A stretch of DNA of 64,000 nt from Shewanella sp. Choline-02u-19 (GCF_002836205.1 NZ_PJBE01000013.1:496001-560000); one strand, 5' to 3'. Numbered from the stretch's first letter, positions 45,929 through 54,883 are shown. Numbers and translations: made by a program. The notes: generated by a model from the sequence alone, not told the origin.

Positions 45929-46674
45929 TAAAATGGAATATGTTGTTTGTTGGGCTGGCGCTGTCTTTGCTCTCACCGACGGCCCTTGCTGCAACGGGGA
46001 TTTTACCTGCCGTAACGGTGTCAACAGGGGCTGATGGCTCGACCCAATATTCGGTGACAATGCAGATTTTGCTGTTGATGACAGCGTTAAGCTTTATTCC
46101 TGCAGCGGTCATTATGTTGACTTCATTCACTCGTATTATTGTTGTCTTATCTATTTTGCGACAAGCGATTGGTCTACAACAGGCACCGTCGAATCAAATT
46201 CTAATCGGCATCAGTATGTTTATGACATTTTTTATTATGTCGCCGGTGTTCGATAAAATTTATGATCAAGCAGTATTGCCCTATATTGAACAGGGAATGC
46301 CAATCGATCAGGCGTTCAATACAGGTAAAGGGCCGTTAAAAGACTTTATGTTAGCGCAGGTTCGCTTAACTGATTTAGATACCTTTATTGAAATATCAGG
46401 TTATCAAAATATTAACGAGCCTGAAGATGCGCCAATGAGCGTGATTATTCCTGCCTTTATCACCAGTGAGCTGAAGACCGCATTCCAAATTGGTTTTATG
46501 TTATTCGTGCCATTCTTGGTATTAGATTTGGTGGTGGCCAGTATTTTGATGGCAATGGGTATGATGATGTTGTCGCCGATGATTGTCTCTTTGCCGTTTA
46601 AAATCATGCTGTTCGTATTGGTTGATGGCTGGAGCTTAGTCATGGGTACGTTAGCGAATAGTTTCGGATTATAG
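45925..46674 (+). CDS. fliP: Flagellar export gate protein FliP
   Basis: FliP forms the core of the flagellar export gate with FliQ and FliR. A cleavable signal peptide (ends LSPTALA) precedes four membrane segments. The family motifs LSFIPAAVIMLTSFTRIIVVLSILRQAIG and LFVPFLVLDLVVASILMAMGMMMLSP are intact. Length 249 is standard. It is separated from fliQ by an unusual 96-base gap filled by a small ORF. Confidence 0.97.
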   Translation: MIKWNMLFVGLALSLLSPTALAATGILPAVTVSTGADGSTQYSVTMQILLLMTALSFIPAAVIMLTSFTRIIVVLSILRQAIGLQQAPSNQILIGISMFMTFFIMSPVFDKIYDQAVLPYIEQGMPIDQAFNTGKGPLKDFMLAQVRLTDLDTFIEISGYQNINEPEDAPMSVIIPAFITSELKTAFQIGFMLFVPFLVLDLVVASILMAMGMMMLSPMIVSLPFKIMLFVLVDGWSLVMGTLANSFGL

Positions 46675-46681
46675 GTAGGCT

Positions 46682-46774
46682 ATGACCCCAGAGGCGCTCA
46701 TTAATATTGTAGATATCTGCCATGAAACATTAGCAGCCATAGTTTCTCGCTTGTTTATTGAAGGTAGCTTATGA
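46682..46774 (+). CDS. Small ORF (30 aa) resembling a duplicated FliQ N-terminus
   Basis: Starts MTPEALINI, almost the same as the MTPEALIDI start of FliQ 89 bases downstream. After a 3-residue insertion it continues ETLAAIVS against EALTVIVT. The two copies differ mostly at silent positions in the first nine codons. Its stop codon TGA overlaps the fliQ start (ATGA). A GGTAGG lies upstream. It may be a relic of a fliQ duplication or a translated leader coupled to fliQ. Translation is not proven. Confidence 0.45.
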   Translation: MTPEALINIVDICHETLAAIVSRLFIEGSL

Positions 46775-47040
46775 CTCCAGAAGCCCTGATTGATATCTTT
46801 CGAGAAGCCCTTACCGTGATTGTCACCATGGTATCGATGATTATTGTACCAGGATTGATTGTGGGTTTGGTTGTTGCCGTTTTTCAGGCGGCGACCTCAA
46901 TTAACGAACAAACATTGAGTTTCTTACCTCGTCTACTGACGACGTTATTTGGCTTGATGTTCATGGGCCATTTGCTGGTGCAAACCATGATGGAGTTCTT
47001 TTTGCAGATGGTGAATATGATCCCGCAGGTCATAGGCTAA
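46771..47040 (+). CDS. fliQ: Flagellar export gate protein FliQ
   Basis: FliQ is a two-helix membrane component of the export gate. The 89 residues with IVPGLIVGLVVAVFQAATSINEQTLSFLPRL are fully typical. GAAGG is 6 bases upstream of ATG 46771, so it can start on its own as well as by coupling with the small ORF ahead of it. Confidence 0.96.
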   Translation: MTPEALIDIFREALTVIVTMVSMIIVPGLIVGLVVAVFQAATSINEQTLSFLPRLLTTLFGLMFMGHLLVQTMMEFFLQMVNMIPQVIG

Positions 47041-47042
47041 TC

Positions 47043-47105
47043 ATGCCTACTATACGACAACATGTTATTCCGATGCTTAATAGGCATTTAGGCGTAGTGT
47101 TGTAG
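47043..47105 (+). CDS. Possible 20-aa ORF bridging fliQ and fliR
   Basis: Begins 2 bases after the fliQ stop and ends 2 bases before the fliR ATG (MPTIRQHVIP...). No similarity is recognised. It may only serve to carry ribosomes to fliR, which has no good Shine-Dalgarno of its own; it may also be chance. Confidence 0.3.
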   Translation: MPTIRQHVIPMLNRHLGVVL

Positions 47106-47107
47106 CT

Positions 47108-47908
47108 ATGGATATTTTACTCGATACTATTATGGGCGGAATTGCCGGTTACATGTGGCCACTAACACGCATATCCAGTATGTTTATGGTGATGGCTGTT
47201 TTCGGCGCCAATACCACGCCCTCGCGAGTGAGATTAATGCTGTCACTGGCCGTTACCGCTGCCGTTGTGCCTGTTTTACCTCCAATGCCAAACATTGACC
47301 TGTTTTCATTAAGTGCTGTTTTTGTCACGTTCCAGCAGATCATTATTGGTGTATCAATGGGCTTTGGCTCTTTATTGTTGATGCAGACCTTTGTGTTAAC
47401 AGGGCAAATCATCGGTATGCAAACCAGTTTGGGTTTTGCTTCGATGATCGATCCCAGCTCAGGTCAACAGACCCCCGTAGTGGCTAACTTCTTCCTGCTG
47501 CTGACCACTCTGATATTTCTGGCCGTAGATGGGCACCTTGTCTTAATTAAAATGGTTGTTGCCAGTTTTGACTCCATTCCAGTGTCGATGAACGGCCTCA
47601 GCTTAGCCAGTTATCGGCTGTTCACTGAATTTGTCGGTTACATGTTTGGCGCGGCGCTCACGATGTCGCTGTCAGCTATTGTCGCACTGCTCACCATCAA
47701 CCTCTCATTTGGTGTCATGACCCGTGCATCACCGCAATTAAACATTTTTTCTATTGGTTTCCCGGTCACCATGGTAAGCGGCCTGTTTATTCTATGGCTT
47801 ACATTGACGCCTATCATGGCTCACTTTGATGAGGTTTGGCGTGAAACGCAGATTTTGCTGTGTAATGTACTAGAGCTGCAGTGTAATTCAGAAGGCACAA
47901 TCAATTAA
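47108..47908 (+). CDS. fliR: Flagellar export gate protein FliR
   Basis: FliR is a six-helix membrane protein of the export gate that seals the channel with FliP and binds FlhB. The 266 residues show the family pattern, including SMGFGSLLLMQTFVLTGQIIGMQTSLGFASMIDP and LNIFSIGFPVTMVSGLFILWLTL. Its stop codon overlaps the start of a 37-aa ORF (TAATG). Confidence 0.95.
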   Translation: MDILLDTIMGGIAGYMWPLTRISSMFMVMAVFGANTTPSRVRLMLSLAVTAAVVPVLPPMPNIDLFSLSAVFVTFQQIIIGVSMGFGSLLLMQTFVLTGQIIGMQTSLGFASMIDPSSGQQTPVVANFFLLLTTLIFLAVDGHLVLIKMVVASFDSIPVSMNGLSLASYRLFTEFVGYMFGAALTMSLSAIVALLTINLSFGVMTRASPQLNIFSIGFPVTMVSGLFILWLTLTPIMAHFDEVWRETQILLCNVLELQCNSEGTIN

Positions 47909-48021
47909 TGGCTGTATTAATAGCGGGACTTATACAGGGATTAAGCCTTAATGGCTGGCGACCTTGCACTTTGAAGCCTTGTCGCTTCAAAGATAACACT
48001 CTGGTCAGTCACAATGGCTGA
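47908..48021 (+). CDS. Possible 37-aa ORF bridging fliR and flhB
   Basis: Its ATG overlaps the fliR stop, and its TGA overlaps the flhB start region (ATGGCTGA), so it exactly fills the fliR-flhB gap. It reads MAVLIAGLIQGLSLNGW and on. The flhB start lacks a clear Shine-Dalgarno, which favours coupling. A 9-base hairpin (47969-47977 with 47984-47992) lies within it. No homologue recognised; translation unproven. Confidence 0.35.
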   Translation: MAVLIAGLIQGLSLNGWRPCTLKPCRFKDNTLVSHNG

Positions 48022-49147
48022 GAACGACAGCAGCCAAGAAAAAACAGAGGAAGCAACCGCCAGGAAGTTGCAACAGGCCAAAGACAAAGGGCAGGTTGCA
48101 CGCTCTAAAGACTTAGGCACTTCAGCGGTTCTCATTGCAGCCTCCGTTGGCTTGGTTATGACTGGGCCGAGCATTGCCAAGGCGATGAGTAATATCATGA
48201 TTAACCTCTTGACTATGACCCGTGAAGAGATTTTTGACACGCGGCAGATGATGAATATCTGGAGCATGGTCGGTAACGAGTTAGTGTCGCCGTTGTTGGG
48301 TTTTATTGCATTTCTCGCCCTGATAGCTTTCGTGGGCAACATCGCACTTGGTGGCATGTCTTTCTCTGGTAAAGCGTGCATGCCAAAATCCAGTAAAATG
48401 AATCCTGCTAAAGGCTTAAAGCGCATGTTCGGTGTGCAAGCTGTGGTGGAGTTGACTAAAGGTATCGCGAAGTTCTCCGTTGTGGCAATAACGGCTTATT
48501 TAGTCCTTAATATTTATCTGAATGATATTTTGATGCTGTCGCAAGATCACTTGCCCGGCAATATTTATCACGCGCTTGATCTCGTCTCATGGATTTTCAT
48601 CTTACTGTGCGCATCAACATTCTTAATTGTTGCCATTGATGTTCCCTACCAAATTTGGAATCACAGCAAAGAGCTGAAGATGACCAAGCAAGAAGTGAAA
48701 GACGAATATAAAGATACCGAAGGTAAGCCGGAAGTTAAGGGACGTATTCGCCAGTTACAACAAGAGATGGCTCAGCGCCGTATGATGGGCGAAGTGCCCA
48801 ATGCCGATGTTATTGTGGTTAATCCCGAACATTACGCGGTTGCGGTTAAATATGATGCGACTAAATCGACAGCCCCTTTTGTGGTGGCTAAAGGGGTCGA
48901 TGAAGTGGCATTTAAGATCCGCGAAATAGCCCGAGAGCATAATGTTGCTATTGTCACTGCAGCGCCATTAGCGCGTGCTATCTACCATACGACTAAAATA
49001 GATCAAGAGATCCCGGAAGGTCTATTTACCGCGGTTGCTCAGGTGCTTGCGTATGTATTTCAGCTCCGGCAATTCCAAAAAGGTAAAGGGCGTCGCCCTA
49101 ATGCCGTCCCCACAAAACAGCCTATTCCTGATGAGTTGAAGCACTAG
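48014..49147 (+). CDS. flhB: Flagellar export switch protein FlhB
   Basis: FlhB is an export-gate membrane protein whose cytoplasmic domain self-cleaves to switch substrate class. Four membrane helices precede the cytoplasmic part. The cleavage site is NPEH at residues 270-273, the family NPxH motif (more often NPTH). The N-terminal DSSQEKTEEATARKLQQAKDKGQVARSKDL is standard. A C-terminal-domain paralogue lies near the right edge of the window. Confidence 0.96.
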   Translation: MAENDSSQEKTEEATARKLQQAKDKGQVARSKDLGTSAVLIAASVGLVMTGPSIAKAMSNIMINLLTMTREEIFDTRQMMNIWSMVGNELVSPLLGFIAFLALIAFVGNIALGGMSFSGKACMPKSSKMNPAKGLKRMFGVQAVVELTKGIAKFSVVAITAYLVLNIYLNDILMLSQDHLPGNIYHALDLVSWIFILLCASTFLIVAIDVPYQIWNHSKELKMTKQEVKDEYKDTEGKPEVKGRIRQLQQEMAQRRMMGEVPNADVIVVNPEHYAVAVKYDATKSTAPFVVAKGVDEVAFKIREIAREHNVAIVTAAPLARAIYHTTKIDQEIPEGLFTAVAQVLAYVFQLRQFQKGKGRRPNAVPTKQPIPDELKH

Positions 49148-49282
49148 CGGCTATAACTCACATTTCTCAGTTATAAATTGTATAATAAACAGTCAGTTGT
49201 TTGGTTGTCCATTCTTTGGTTATTCGTTTCAGGTTATAGTGTGCGCCGCTCTATGGTGTGAGCAGATTGATCTTGTTAATAT

Positions 49283-49297
49283 TGGTACTAATTTTGC
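49283..49297 (+). promoter_or_regulatory. Sigma-54 promoter of flhA
   Basis: TGGTAC, 5 bases, TTGC, 39 bases upstream of flhA in a 189-base gap. Confidence 0.75.
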
Positions 49298-49336
49298 AAT
49301 ACAGCTAACAAGCGTCAAAGATTGGACTCAGGGTGA

Positions 49337-51436
49337 ATGGAACTTAAGGCAAGACTAGGGCAATTAAAGCAATTAAAGCCCGCACATTTTAAAGGATTGG
49401 GTACCCCTATATTGGTTTTAGCCGCATTGGCTATGATCACGTTACCCATGCCTGCTTTTCTGCTGGATATTCTGTTTGCGTTTAACATAGCACTTGCCTT
49501 AGTGGTGTTGCTTGTTGCTATTTATAGTGACCGTCCACTTGATTTTGCCGCATTCCCGACAGTCTTGCTGATCGCAACCTTACTTCGACTCGCACTTAAC
49601 GTTGCCTCTACCCGAGTGGTATTACTTGAAGGCCACAATGGTGGTGATGCCGCAGGTAAAGTCATTGAAGCCTTTGGCTCTGTGGTGATTGGCGGTAACT
49701 ATGCCGTGGGTCTAGTGGTGTTTTTAATTCTAATTATCATCAACTTCGCGGTAGTGACCAAAGGTGCTGGCCGTATCTCTGAAGTTAGTGCTCGCTTTAC
49801 GCTAGATGCCATGCCGGGTAAGCAGATGGCCATTGATGCTGACCTCAATGCCGGGCTGTTAAGCCAAGAGGAAGCCCGTGTCAGACGTGCAGAAGTGACC
49901 CGTGAAGCCGATTTCTATGGTGCGATGGACGGTGCGTCAAAATTTGTAAAAGGTGATGCGATTGCAGGAATAATGATTTTAGTGATTAATATTCTTGGCG
50001 GTTTTGTCATCGGTATGGCGCAGCACGGGCTTAGTTTTTCCGATGCTATCGAAATTTATACGCTACTCACCATTGGTGATGGTCTCGTCGCTCAGATCCC
50101 TGGTCTTTTGTTGTCAATTGCCGCCGCCTTAATGGTGACTCGCCAAAATGAATCGGGCGATATGGGCGAAATGATGATGAGCCAGATGTTTGACAGCCCC
50201 AAAGCGCTTGCCATTGCCGCAGCGGTTATGTTTGTAATGGGTATCGTGCCAGGCATGCCGCATTTGGTGTTTATATCGCTTGCTATTGTTGCTGGCGCCT
50301 CAGCTTACTTAATTAAGAAAAAGAAAGAGACTGACCGCGAGCGAGCATTGGAGTTGGCGAAAACTGGCCCCGTTGAAAAGCGTGATACCCAACCTAAAGA
50401 ATTAAGCTGGGATGATGTTCAACACGTTGACACCATTGGTCTTGAGGTCGGTTATCGTTTGATCCCGCTGGTAGACAAAGGCCAGGGCGGCGAACTACTT
50501 GGCAGAATTAAAGGCGTGCGTAAAAAGTTGTCGCAAGAGTTAGGTTTTTTAGTGCCAGCGGTACATATTCGCGACAATTTAGACCTGTCGCCTAACGCGT
50601 ATCGGATCTCATTAATGGGGGTTTCATCTGGTGAAGGCGAAATTCGTCATGATTGCGAGCTAGCGATTAACCCCGGACAAGTTTTTGGCAAGCTCGATGG
50701 TATTGAAACCACAGATCCTGCCTTTGGTTTAGAAGCCGTATGGATTGCACCAGAGCTTAGAGAGCATGCACAGACCCTAGGCTATACCGTCGTAGACGCT
50801 GCCACGGTAGTGGCCACTCACATCAGCCAGCTGCTTACCAATAATGCCTCTAAGTTATTGGGTTATGAAGAGGTTCAGCAACTACTGGATATGTTGGCTA
50901 AAAACGCACCTAAGTTGGTTGATGGCTTTATTCCTGATGTAATGCCTCTGGGAACCGTGGTTAAGGTGATGCAAAACTTATTAAATGAAGGCGTGTCTAT
51001 TAGAGACATGAAGACCATCGTACAAACATTGTTAGAGTATGGGCCTAAGAGCGCTGACACCGAAGTGCTCACTGCCGCTGTGCGAATTGCGTTAAAGAGA
51101 ATGATCGTACAAGAGATCAGCGGACCAGAACTGGAAATCCCTGTCATTACTTTGGCGCCAGAGTTGGAACAGATGTTGCATCAGTCTATGCAAGCAACGG
51201 GAGGCGACGGTCCTAATATTGAACCCAGCCTTGCAGAGCGTATGCAGAAGTCATTGGTTGATGCCACACAGCGCCAGGAAATGGTCGGTCAACCCGCAAT
51301 ATTATTAACATCTGGCATGCTACGTTCGACGTTATCAAGATTTGTTAAGCATACGATTCCAAACCTGAGGGTGATCTCTTATCAAGAGGTACCTGATGAA
51401 AAACAGATACGCATCGTATCCGCTGTTGGGCAGTAG
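49337..51436 (+). CDS. flhA: Flagellar export protein FlhA
   Basis: FlhA forms the nonameric export ring below the gate. The N-terminal half (about 1-330) has eight predicted membrane helices and the FHIPEP motif region (RFTLDAMPGKQMAIDADLNAG). The cytoplasmic C-terminal domain (about 360-699) binds chaperones. Length 699 is standard. Start ATG 49337, with CAGGGTG upstream. It heads flhA-flhF-flhG-fliA. Confidence 0.97.
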   Translation: MELKARLGQLKQLKPAHFKGLGTPILVLAALAMITLPMPAFLLDILFAFNIALALVVLLVAIYSDRPLDFAAFPTVLLIATLLRLALNVASTRVVLLEGHNGGDAAGKVIEAFGSVVIGGNYAVGLVVFLILIIINFAVVTKGAGRISEVSARFTLDAMPGKQMAIDADLNAGLLSQEEARVRRAEVTREADFYGAMDGASKFVKGDAIAGIMILVINILGGFVIGMAQHGLSFSDAIEIYTLLTIGDGLVAQIPGLLLSIAAALMVTRQNESGDMGEMMMSQMFDSPKALAIAAAVMFVMGIVPGMPHLVFISLAIVAGASAYLIKKKKETDRERALELAKTGPVEKRDTQPKELSWDDVQHVDTIGLEVGYRLIPLVDKGQGGELLGRIKGVRKKLSQELGFLVPAVHIRDNLDLSPNAYRISLMGVSSGEGEIRHDCELAINPGQVFGKLDGIETTDPAFGLEAVWIAPELREHAQTLGYTVVDAATVVATHISQLLTNNASKLLGYEEVQQLLDMLAKNAPKLVDGFIPDVMPLGTVVKVMQNLLNEGVSIRDMKTIVQTLLEYGPKSADTEVLTAAVRIALKRMIVQEISGPELEIPVITLAPELEQMLHQSMQATGGDGPNIEPSLAERMQKSLVDATQRQEMVGQPAILLTSGMLRSTLSRFVKHTIPNLRVISYQEVPDEKQIRIVSAVGQ

Positions 51437-51447
51437 AGGGCGAATAA

Positions 51448-52848
51448 TTGAAGATTAAAAGATTTTTTGCAAAAGATATGCGCTCGGCCCTAGCTCAAGT
51501 TAAAGAAACTTTGGGTTCAGACGCTGTGATCATGTCGAATAAGAAAGTGACTGGCGGCATTGAAATTGTCGCGGCGGTAGATTACGACGATCCAAAACCA
51601 CAGATCCCTGCAGCAGCGCCGTCTCCTGCAGCATTTACCGACCTTAGCGATGAAAAAGTGACCTTAGGTTCGCGGGCGAATATAAAGACGGAAACGCGCA
51701 TTAAGCCAGCGCTGGCTCCCGATTCACTGCAAGCCCTGCTTGAACGTCAGCAAAGCCGCATGAGCCAGCAAACATCGGCAACGCGCAGCGAAGAGCTCGA
51801 TATGCCGCAATGGGCTAAGGGATTACAAGCCCAAGTTCCGCAAACTAAGCAACCGCTTAAGGCAGAATTTACGCCGAATAGGGCACCAGACAGCTTTAGT
51901 CCTCAAAAGCAAAATAACAGTGCAGAAATGGACGTGATGAAAGAGGAGCTCGCGTCAATTCGTAGCTTATTGACTCATCAAGTTAGCGCGTTAATGTCTG
52001 AGCAAAAGAAACGTATCGATCCTGTCGGCGCAATGTTAGAAAGCAAATTGCTTGAAGCTGAGTTTTCACCCGCAATCGCCAAAAAATTGTCAAGTTTGAG
52101 TGAACATTACAGTCCAGCAGAATTAGTGGCCTCTTTACCGCGTAGTTTAGCGAATTTACTCGACAACCAAGGCGACGATATTGTGCGTCAAGGTGGTGTT
52201 GTGGCATTTGTGGGCCCAACTGGGGTGGGTAAAACGACGACAATTGCCAAATTGGCGGCCAGATTTGCCGCGCATCATGGCTCAGATCAAGTCGGACTGA
52301 TTACCACGGACCATTATCGCATTGGTGCCTTTGAGCAATTGGCAACCTATGGCAAAATAATGGGCTGTCCAGTTAAGCAGGCTCATGATTCTCATGAGTT
52401 AGAACAGATTCTGTATCAATTTAGAAATCGTAAGTTGGTTTTGATTGATACCGCAGGCATGGGGCAGCGAGATCTGCGACTCTTCCAGCAACTCGATAAT
52501 TTAACTGCAAATAGCAGAATACCTATCCGTAGTTATCTGGTAATGTCTGCCACTGGTCAGCGTCGCGTATTAGAAGATGCTGTAAAACAGTTTACCCGTA
52601 TCCCGCTTTCCGGCGCGGTACTGACGAAGTTAGATGAATCAGTGTCATTAGCGCCAGCGCTAAGTGTATTGATCCAAAGTGGGTTACCTTTGAGTTATGT
52701 GACCGATGGACAACGCGTTCCAGAAGATATGCAAGTGGCTGACACATTAGCTTTAGCCAATCGAGCATTAGCGGTGTTAGATAACGAACAATTAGAACCA
52801 TTACATAATAGTGAACGGTCACAAGAGATGACCCATGCATTCGAGTAA
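51448..52848 (+). CDS. flhF: Polar flagellum placement GTPase FlhF
   Basis: FlhF is an SRP-type GTPase that marks the cell pole for flagellum assembly. The B domain has MKIKRFFAKDMRSALAQVKETLG. The central region is Gln/Ser-rich, and the C-terminal NG domain carries G1 GPTGVGKTT at 256-264, DTAGMGQRD and TKLDE. The start is TTG 51448. At 466 residues it is a normal gammaproteobacterial length. It overlaps flhG by 14 bases. Confidence 0.96.
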   Translation: MKIKRFFAKDMRSALAQVKETLGSDAVIMSNKKVTGGIEIVAAVDYDDPKPQIPAAAPSPAAFTDLSDEKVTLGSRANIKTETRIKPALAPDSLQALLERQQSRMSQQTSATRSEELDMPQWAKGLQAQVPQTKQPLKAEFTPNRAPDSFSPQKQNNSAEMDVMKEELASIRSLLTHQVSALMSEQKKRIDPVGAMLESKLLEAEFSPAIAKKLSSLSEHYSPAELVASLPRSLANLLDNQGDDIVRQGGVVAFVGPTGVGKTTTIAKLAARFAAHHGSDQVGLITTDHYRIGAFEQLATYGKIMGCPVKQAHDSHELEQILYQFRNRKLVLIDTAGMGQRDLRLFQQLDNLTANSRIPIRSYLVMSATGQRRVLEDAVKQFTRIPLSGAVLTKLDESVSLAPALSVLIQSGLPLSYVTDGQRVPEDMQVADTLALANRALAVLDNEQLEPLHNSERSQEMTHAFE

Positions 52849-53734
52849 AAACATGACTCCCGATCAAGCAAGCGGTTTACGTATGATGAATCAGCCAAAC
52901 AATGCAAAAGTAAAAGTTATCGCCGTATCAGGTGGTAAAGGTGGCGTTGGTAAAACCAGCGTGTCAATTAACACGGCTGTCGCGTTAGCAGAAAAGGGCA
53001 AACGTGTCGTGGTTTTGGACGCGGATTTGGGTCTAGCGAACGTCGATGTGATGCTAGGTTTGCGCGCAGATAAAAATTTATCTCATGTTTTGTCTGGAGA
53101 TGCCGAATTAGATGATGTCATCTTAAGAGGACCAAAAGGCATTGGGATCATTCCAGCGACTTCTGGCACTCAATCTATGGTCGAACTGACTCAGGCACAG
53201 CATGCGGGTTTAATTCGTGCCTTTAGTGAGATGAAAACCCAGTTTGACATCTTAATTGTGGATACCGCAGCGGGTATTTCCGACATGGTGCTGAGTTTTT
53301 CTCGTGCATCACAAGATGTGTTAATTGTGGTGTGTGATGAACCAACGTCGATTACCGATGCCTATGCATTGATTAAAATTTTGAGCCGCGAACACGGTGT
53401 GTTCCGTTTCAAAATTGTCGCCAATATGGTGCGGAGTTTGCGAGAAGGGATGGAGCTATTCGCCAAGTTAAGTAAAGTAACAGACAGATTTCTGGATGTT
53501 GCCCTTGAGTTGGTCGCGACTGTACCTTTCGATGAGAATTTACGTAAGTCTGTCAGAAAGCAAAAGTTGATTGTGGAGATGTTTCCTAAGTCTCCAGCAG
53601 CGATTGCTTATCATGGACTCGCGAATAAAATATTGAGCTGGCCTATACCTTCTCAACCAGGTGGACACTTAGAGTTCTTTGTTGAACGATTGGTGCAACG
53701 TCCTGATTATCAAGAGGATAAGTCTGGTGAATAA
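52835..53734 (+). CDS. flhG: Flagellar number regulator FlhG (FleN)
   Basis: MinD/ParA-type ATPase that limits flagellar number, acting on FlhF and on FlrA. The deviant Walker A KGGVGKT is at residues 35-41, with DADLGLANVD and DTAAG motifs. The N-terminal extension (MTPDQASGLRMMNQ) is the conserved DQAxxLR activator helix that stimulates FlhF. ATG 52835 or the internal ATG before TPDQ could start it. The 3' end overlaps fliA. Confidence 0.95.
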   Translation: MHSSKNMTPDQASGLRMMNQPNNAKVKVIAVSGGKGGVGKTSVSINTAVALAEKGKRVVVLDADLGLANVDVMLGLRADKNLSHVLSGDAELDDVILRGPKGIGIIPATSGTQSMVELTQAQHAGLIRAFSEMKTQFDILIVDTAAGISDMVLSFSRASQDVLIVVCDEPTSITDAYALIKILSREHGVFRFKIVANMVRSLREGMELFAKLSKVTDRFLDVALELVATVPFDENLRKSVRKQKLIVEMFPKSPAAIAYHGLANKILSWPIPSQPGGHLEFFVERLVQRPDYQEDKSGE

Positions 53735-54446
53735 AGCGGCCGCGTATACTCGTTTTGATAATAAGACCTCTATCGTTGAACAGTATGCACCGCTAGTAAA
53801 AAGAATTGCCCATCATTTATTGGCGCGCTTACCGGCGTCGGTGCAGTTAGATGATTTACTGCAAGCGGGTATGATGGGGCTGTTAGAGGCTTCATCGAAG
53901 TTTGATGGTAGTAAAGGCGCGAAATTTGAAACCTTTGCCGGGATCAGAATTCGTGGCTCTATGTTAGATGAAATAAGACGCGGCGATTGGGTACCTAGAT
54001 CGGTACATCGTAATCAACGTCGCGTTGCACAAGTGATTGATGAATTAGGCCAAGAACTTGGGCGTGATGCACGTGATCCCGAAATCGCCGAGCGACTAGA
54101 GATGCCGCTCGAAGATTACTACAGAATTTTGAATGATGTGTCTGTGGGTAAAGTGGTCGGGATAGAAGATTTAGGCGTTGCCGTTGATGTGGTTAACCAC
54201 GACGATAACCAAGATGATGTAGCCTATGAGTCGTTAGCTAAAGTTGAATTTCATTCAGCATTAGTGGCGGGGATAAAGCTATTACCAGAACGAGATGCGC
54301 TGGTATTGTCATTGTATTACGATGAAGCATTAAATTTAAAAGAGATTGGGGCCATTCTTGAGGTCAGTGAGTCTAGAGTTAGCCAGATCCATAGTCAGGC
54401 GATGCTAAGACTCAAAGGTAAACTCAAGCACTGGACGCAAACATAA
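53727..54446 (+). CDS. fliA: Flagellar sigma factor FliA (sigma-28)
   Basis: FliA directs RNA polymerase to late flagellar and chemotaxis promoters and is held by FlgM. Regions 2 (DDLLQAGMMGLLEASSKFDGSKGAKFETFAGIRIRGSMLDEIRRGDWVPRSVH), 3 and 4 (LNLKEIGAILEVSESRVSQIHSQAMLRLK) are intact. The start is GTG 53727 (239 aa), within the end of flhG. A longer in-frame ATG at 53679 would sit deep inside flhG and adds unrelated residues. Confidence 0.96.
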   Translation: MNKAAAYTRFDNKTSIVEQYAPLVKRIAHHLLARLPASVQLDDLLQAGMMGLLEASSKFDGSKGAKFETFAGIRIRGSMLDEIRRGDWVPRSVHRNQRRVAQVIDELGQELGRDARDPEIAERLEMPLEDYYRILNDVSVGKVVGIEDLGVAVDVVNHDDNQDDVAYESLAKVEFHSALVAGIKLLPERDALVLSLYYDEALNLKEIGAILEVSESRVSQIHSQAMLRLKGKLKHWTQT

Positions 54447-54486
54447 CAATAAACGAACATAAAAAATAAGCTCCGCGGAGGAAACC

Positions 54487-54870
54487 TTGAACAAGAATAT
54501 GAAGATTCTTGTTGTTGATGATTTTTCAACAATGAGACGTATCATCAAGAACTTGTTGCGAGACTTGGGATTTAATAATACCCAAGAAGCAGATGACGGT
54601 TCGACAGCCTTACCTATGTTACAGAAGGGTGATTTCGATTTTGTCGTCACCGACTGGAACATGCCTGGAATGCAAGGTATTGACTTATTAAAGGCGATTC
54701 GTGCTGATGATAACTTAAAGCACCTTCCAGTACTGATGGTGACAGCGGAAGCTAAACGCGAGCAGATTATTGCAGCCGCGCAAGCTGGGGTAAATGGGTA
54801 TGTAGTTAAACCCTTTACTGCAGCAACGCTAAAAGAAAAATTAGAGAAGATTTTTGAGCGCTTAGGTTAA
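54487..54870 (+). CDS. cheY: Chemotaxis response regulator CheY
   Basis: CheY, phosphorylated by CheA, binds FliM to change rotation. Acidic pair D11-D12, phosphoacceptor D56 in VTDWNMPG, threonine in VTAEAKREQI and lysine in VKPF are all present. The start is TTG 54487, supported by GGAGG 5 bases upstream. That ribosome site lies in a palindrome (CTCCGCGGAG, 54471-54480). Confidence 0.97.
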   Translation: MNKNMKILVVDDFSTMRRIIKNLLRDLGFNNTQEADDGSTALPMLQKGDFDFVVTDWNMPGMQGIDLLKAIRADDNLKHLPVLMVTAEAKREQIIAAAQAGVNGYVVKPFTAATLKEKLEKIFERLG

Positions 54871-54883
54871 GCAAGGATGAGCA

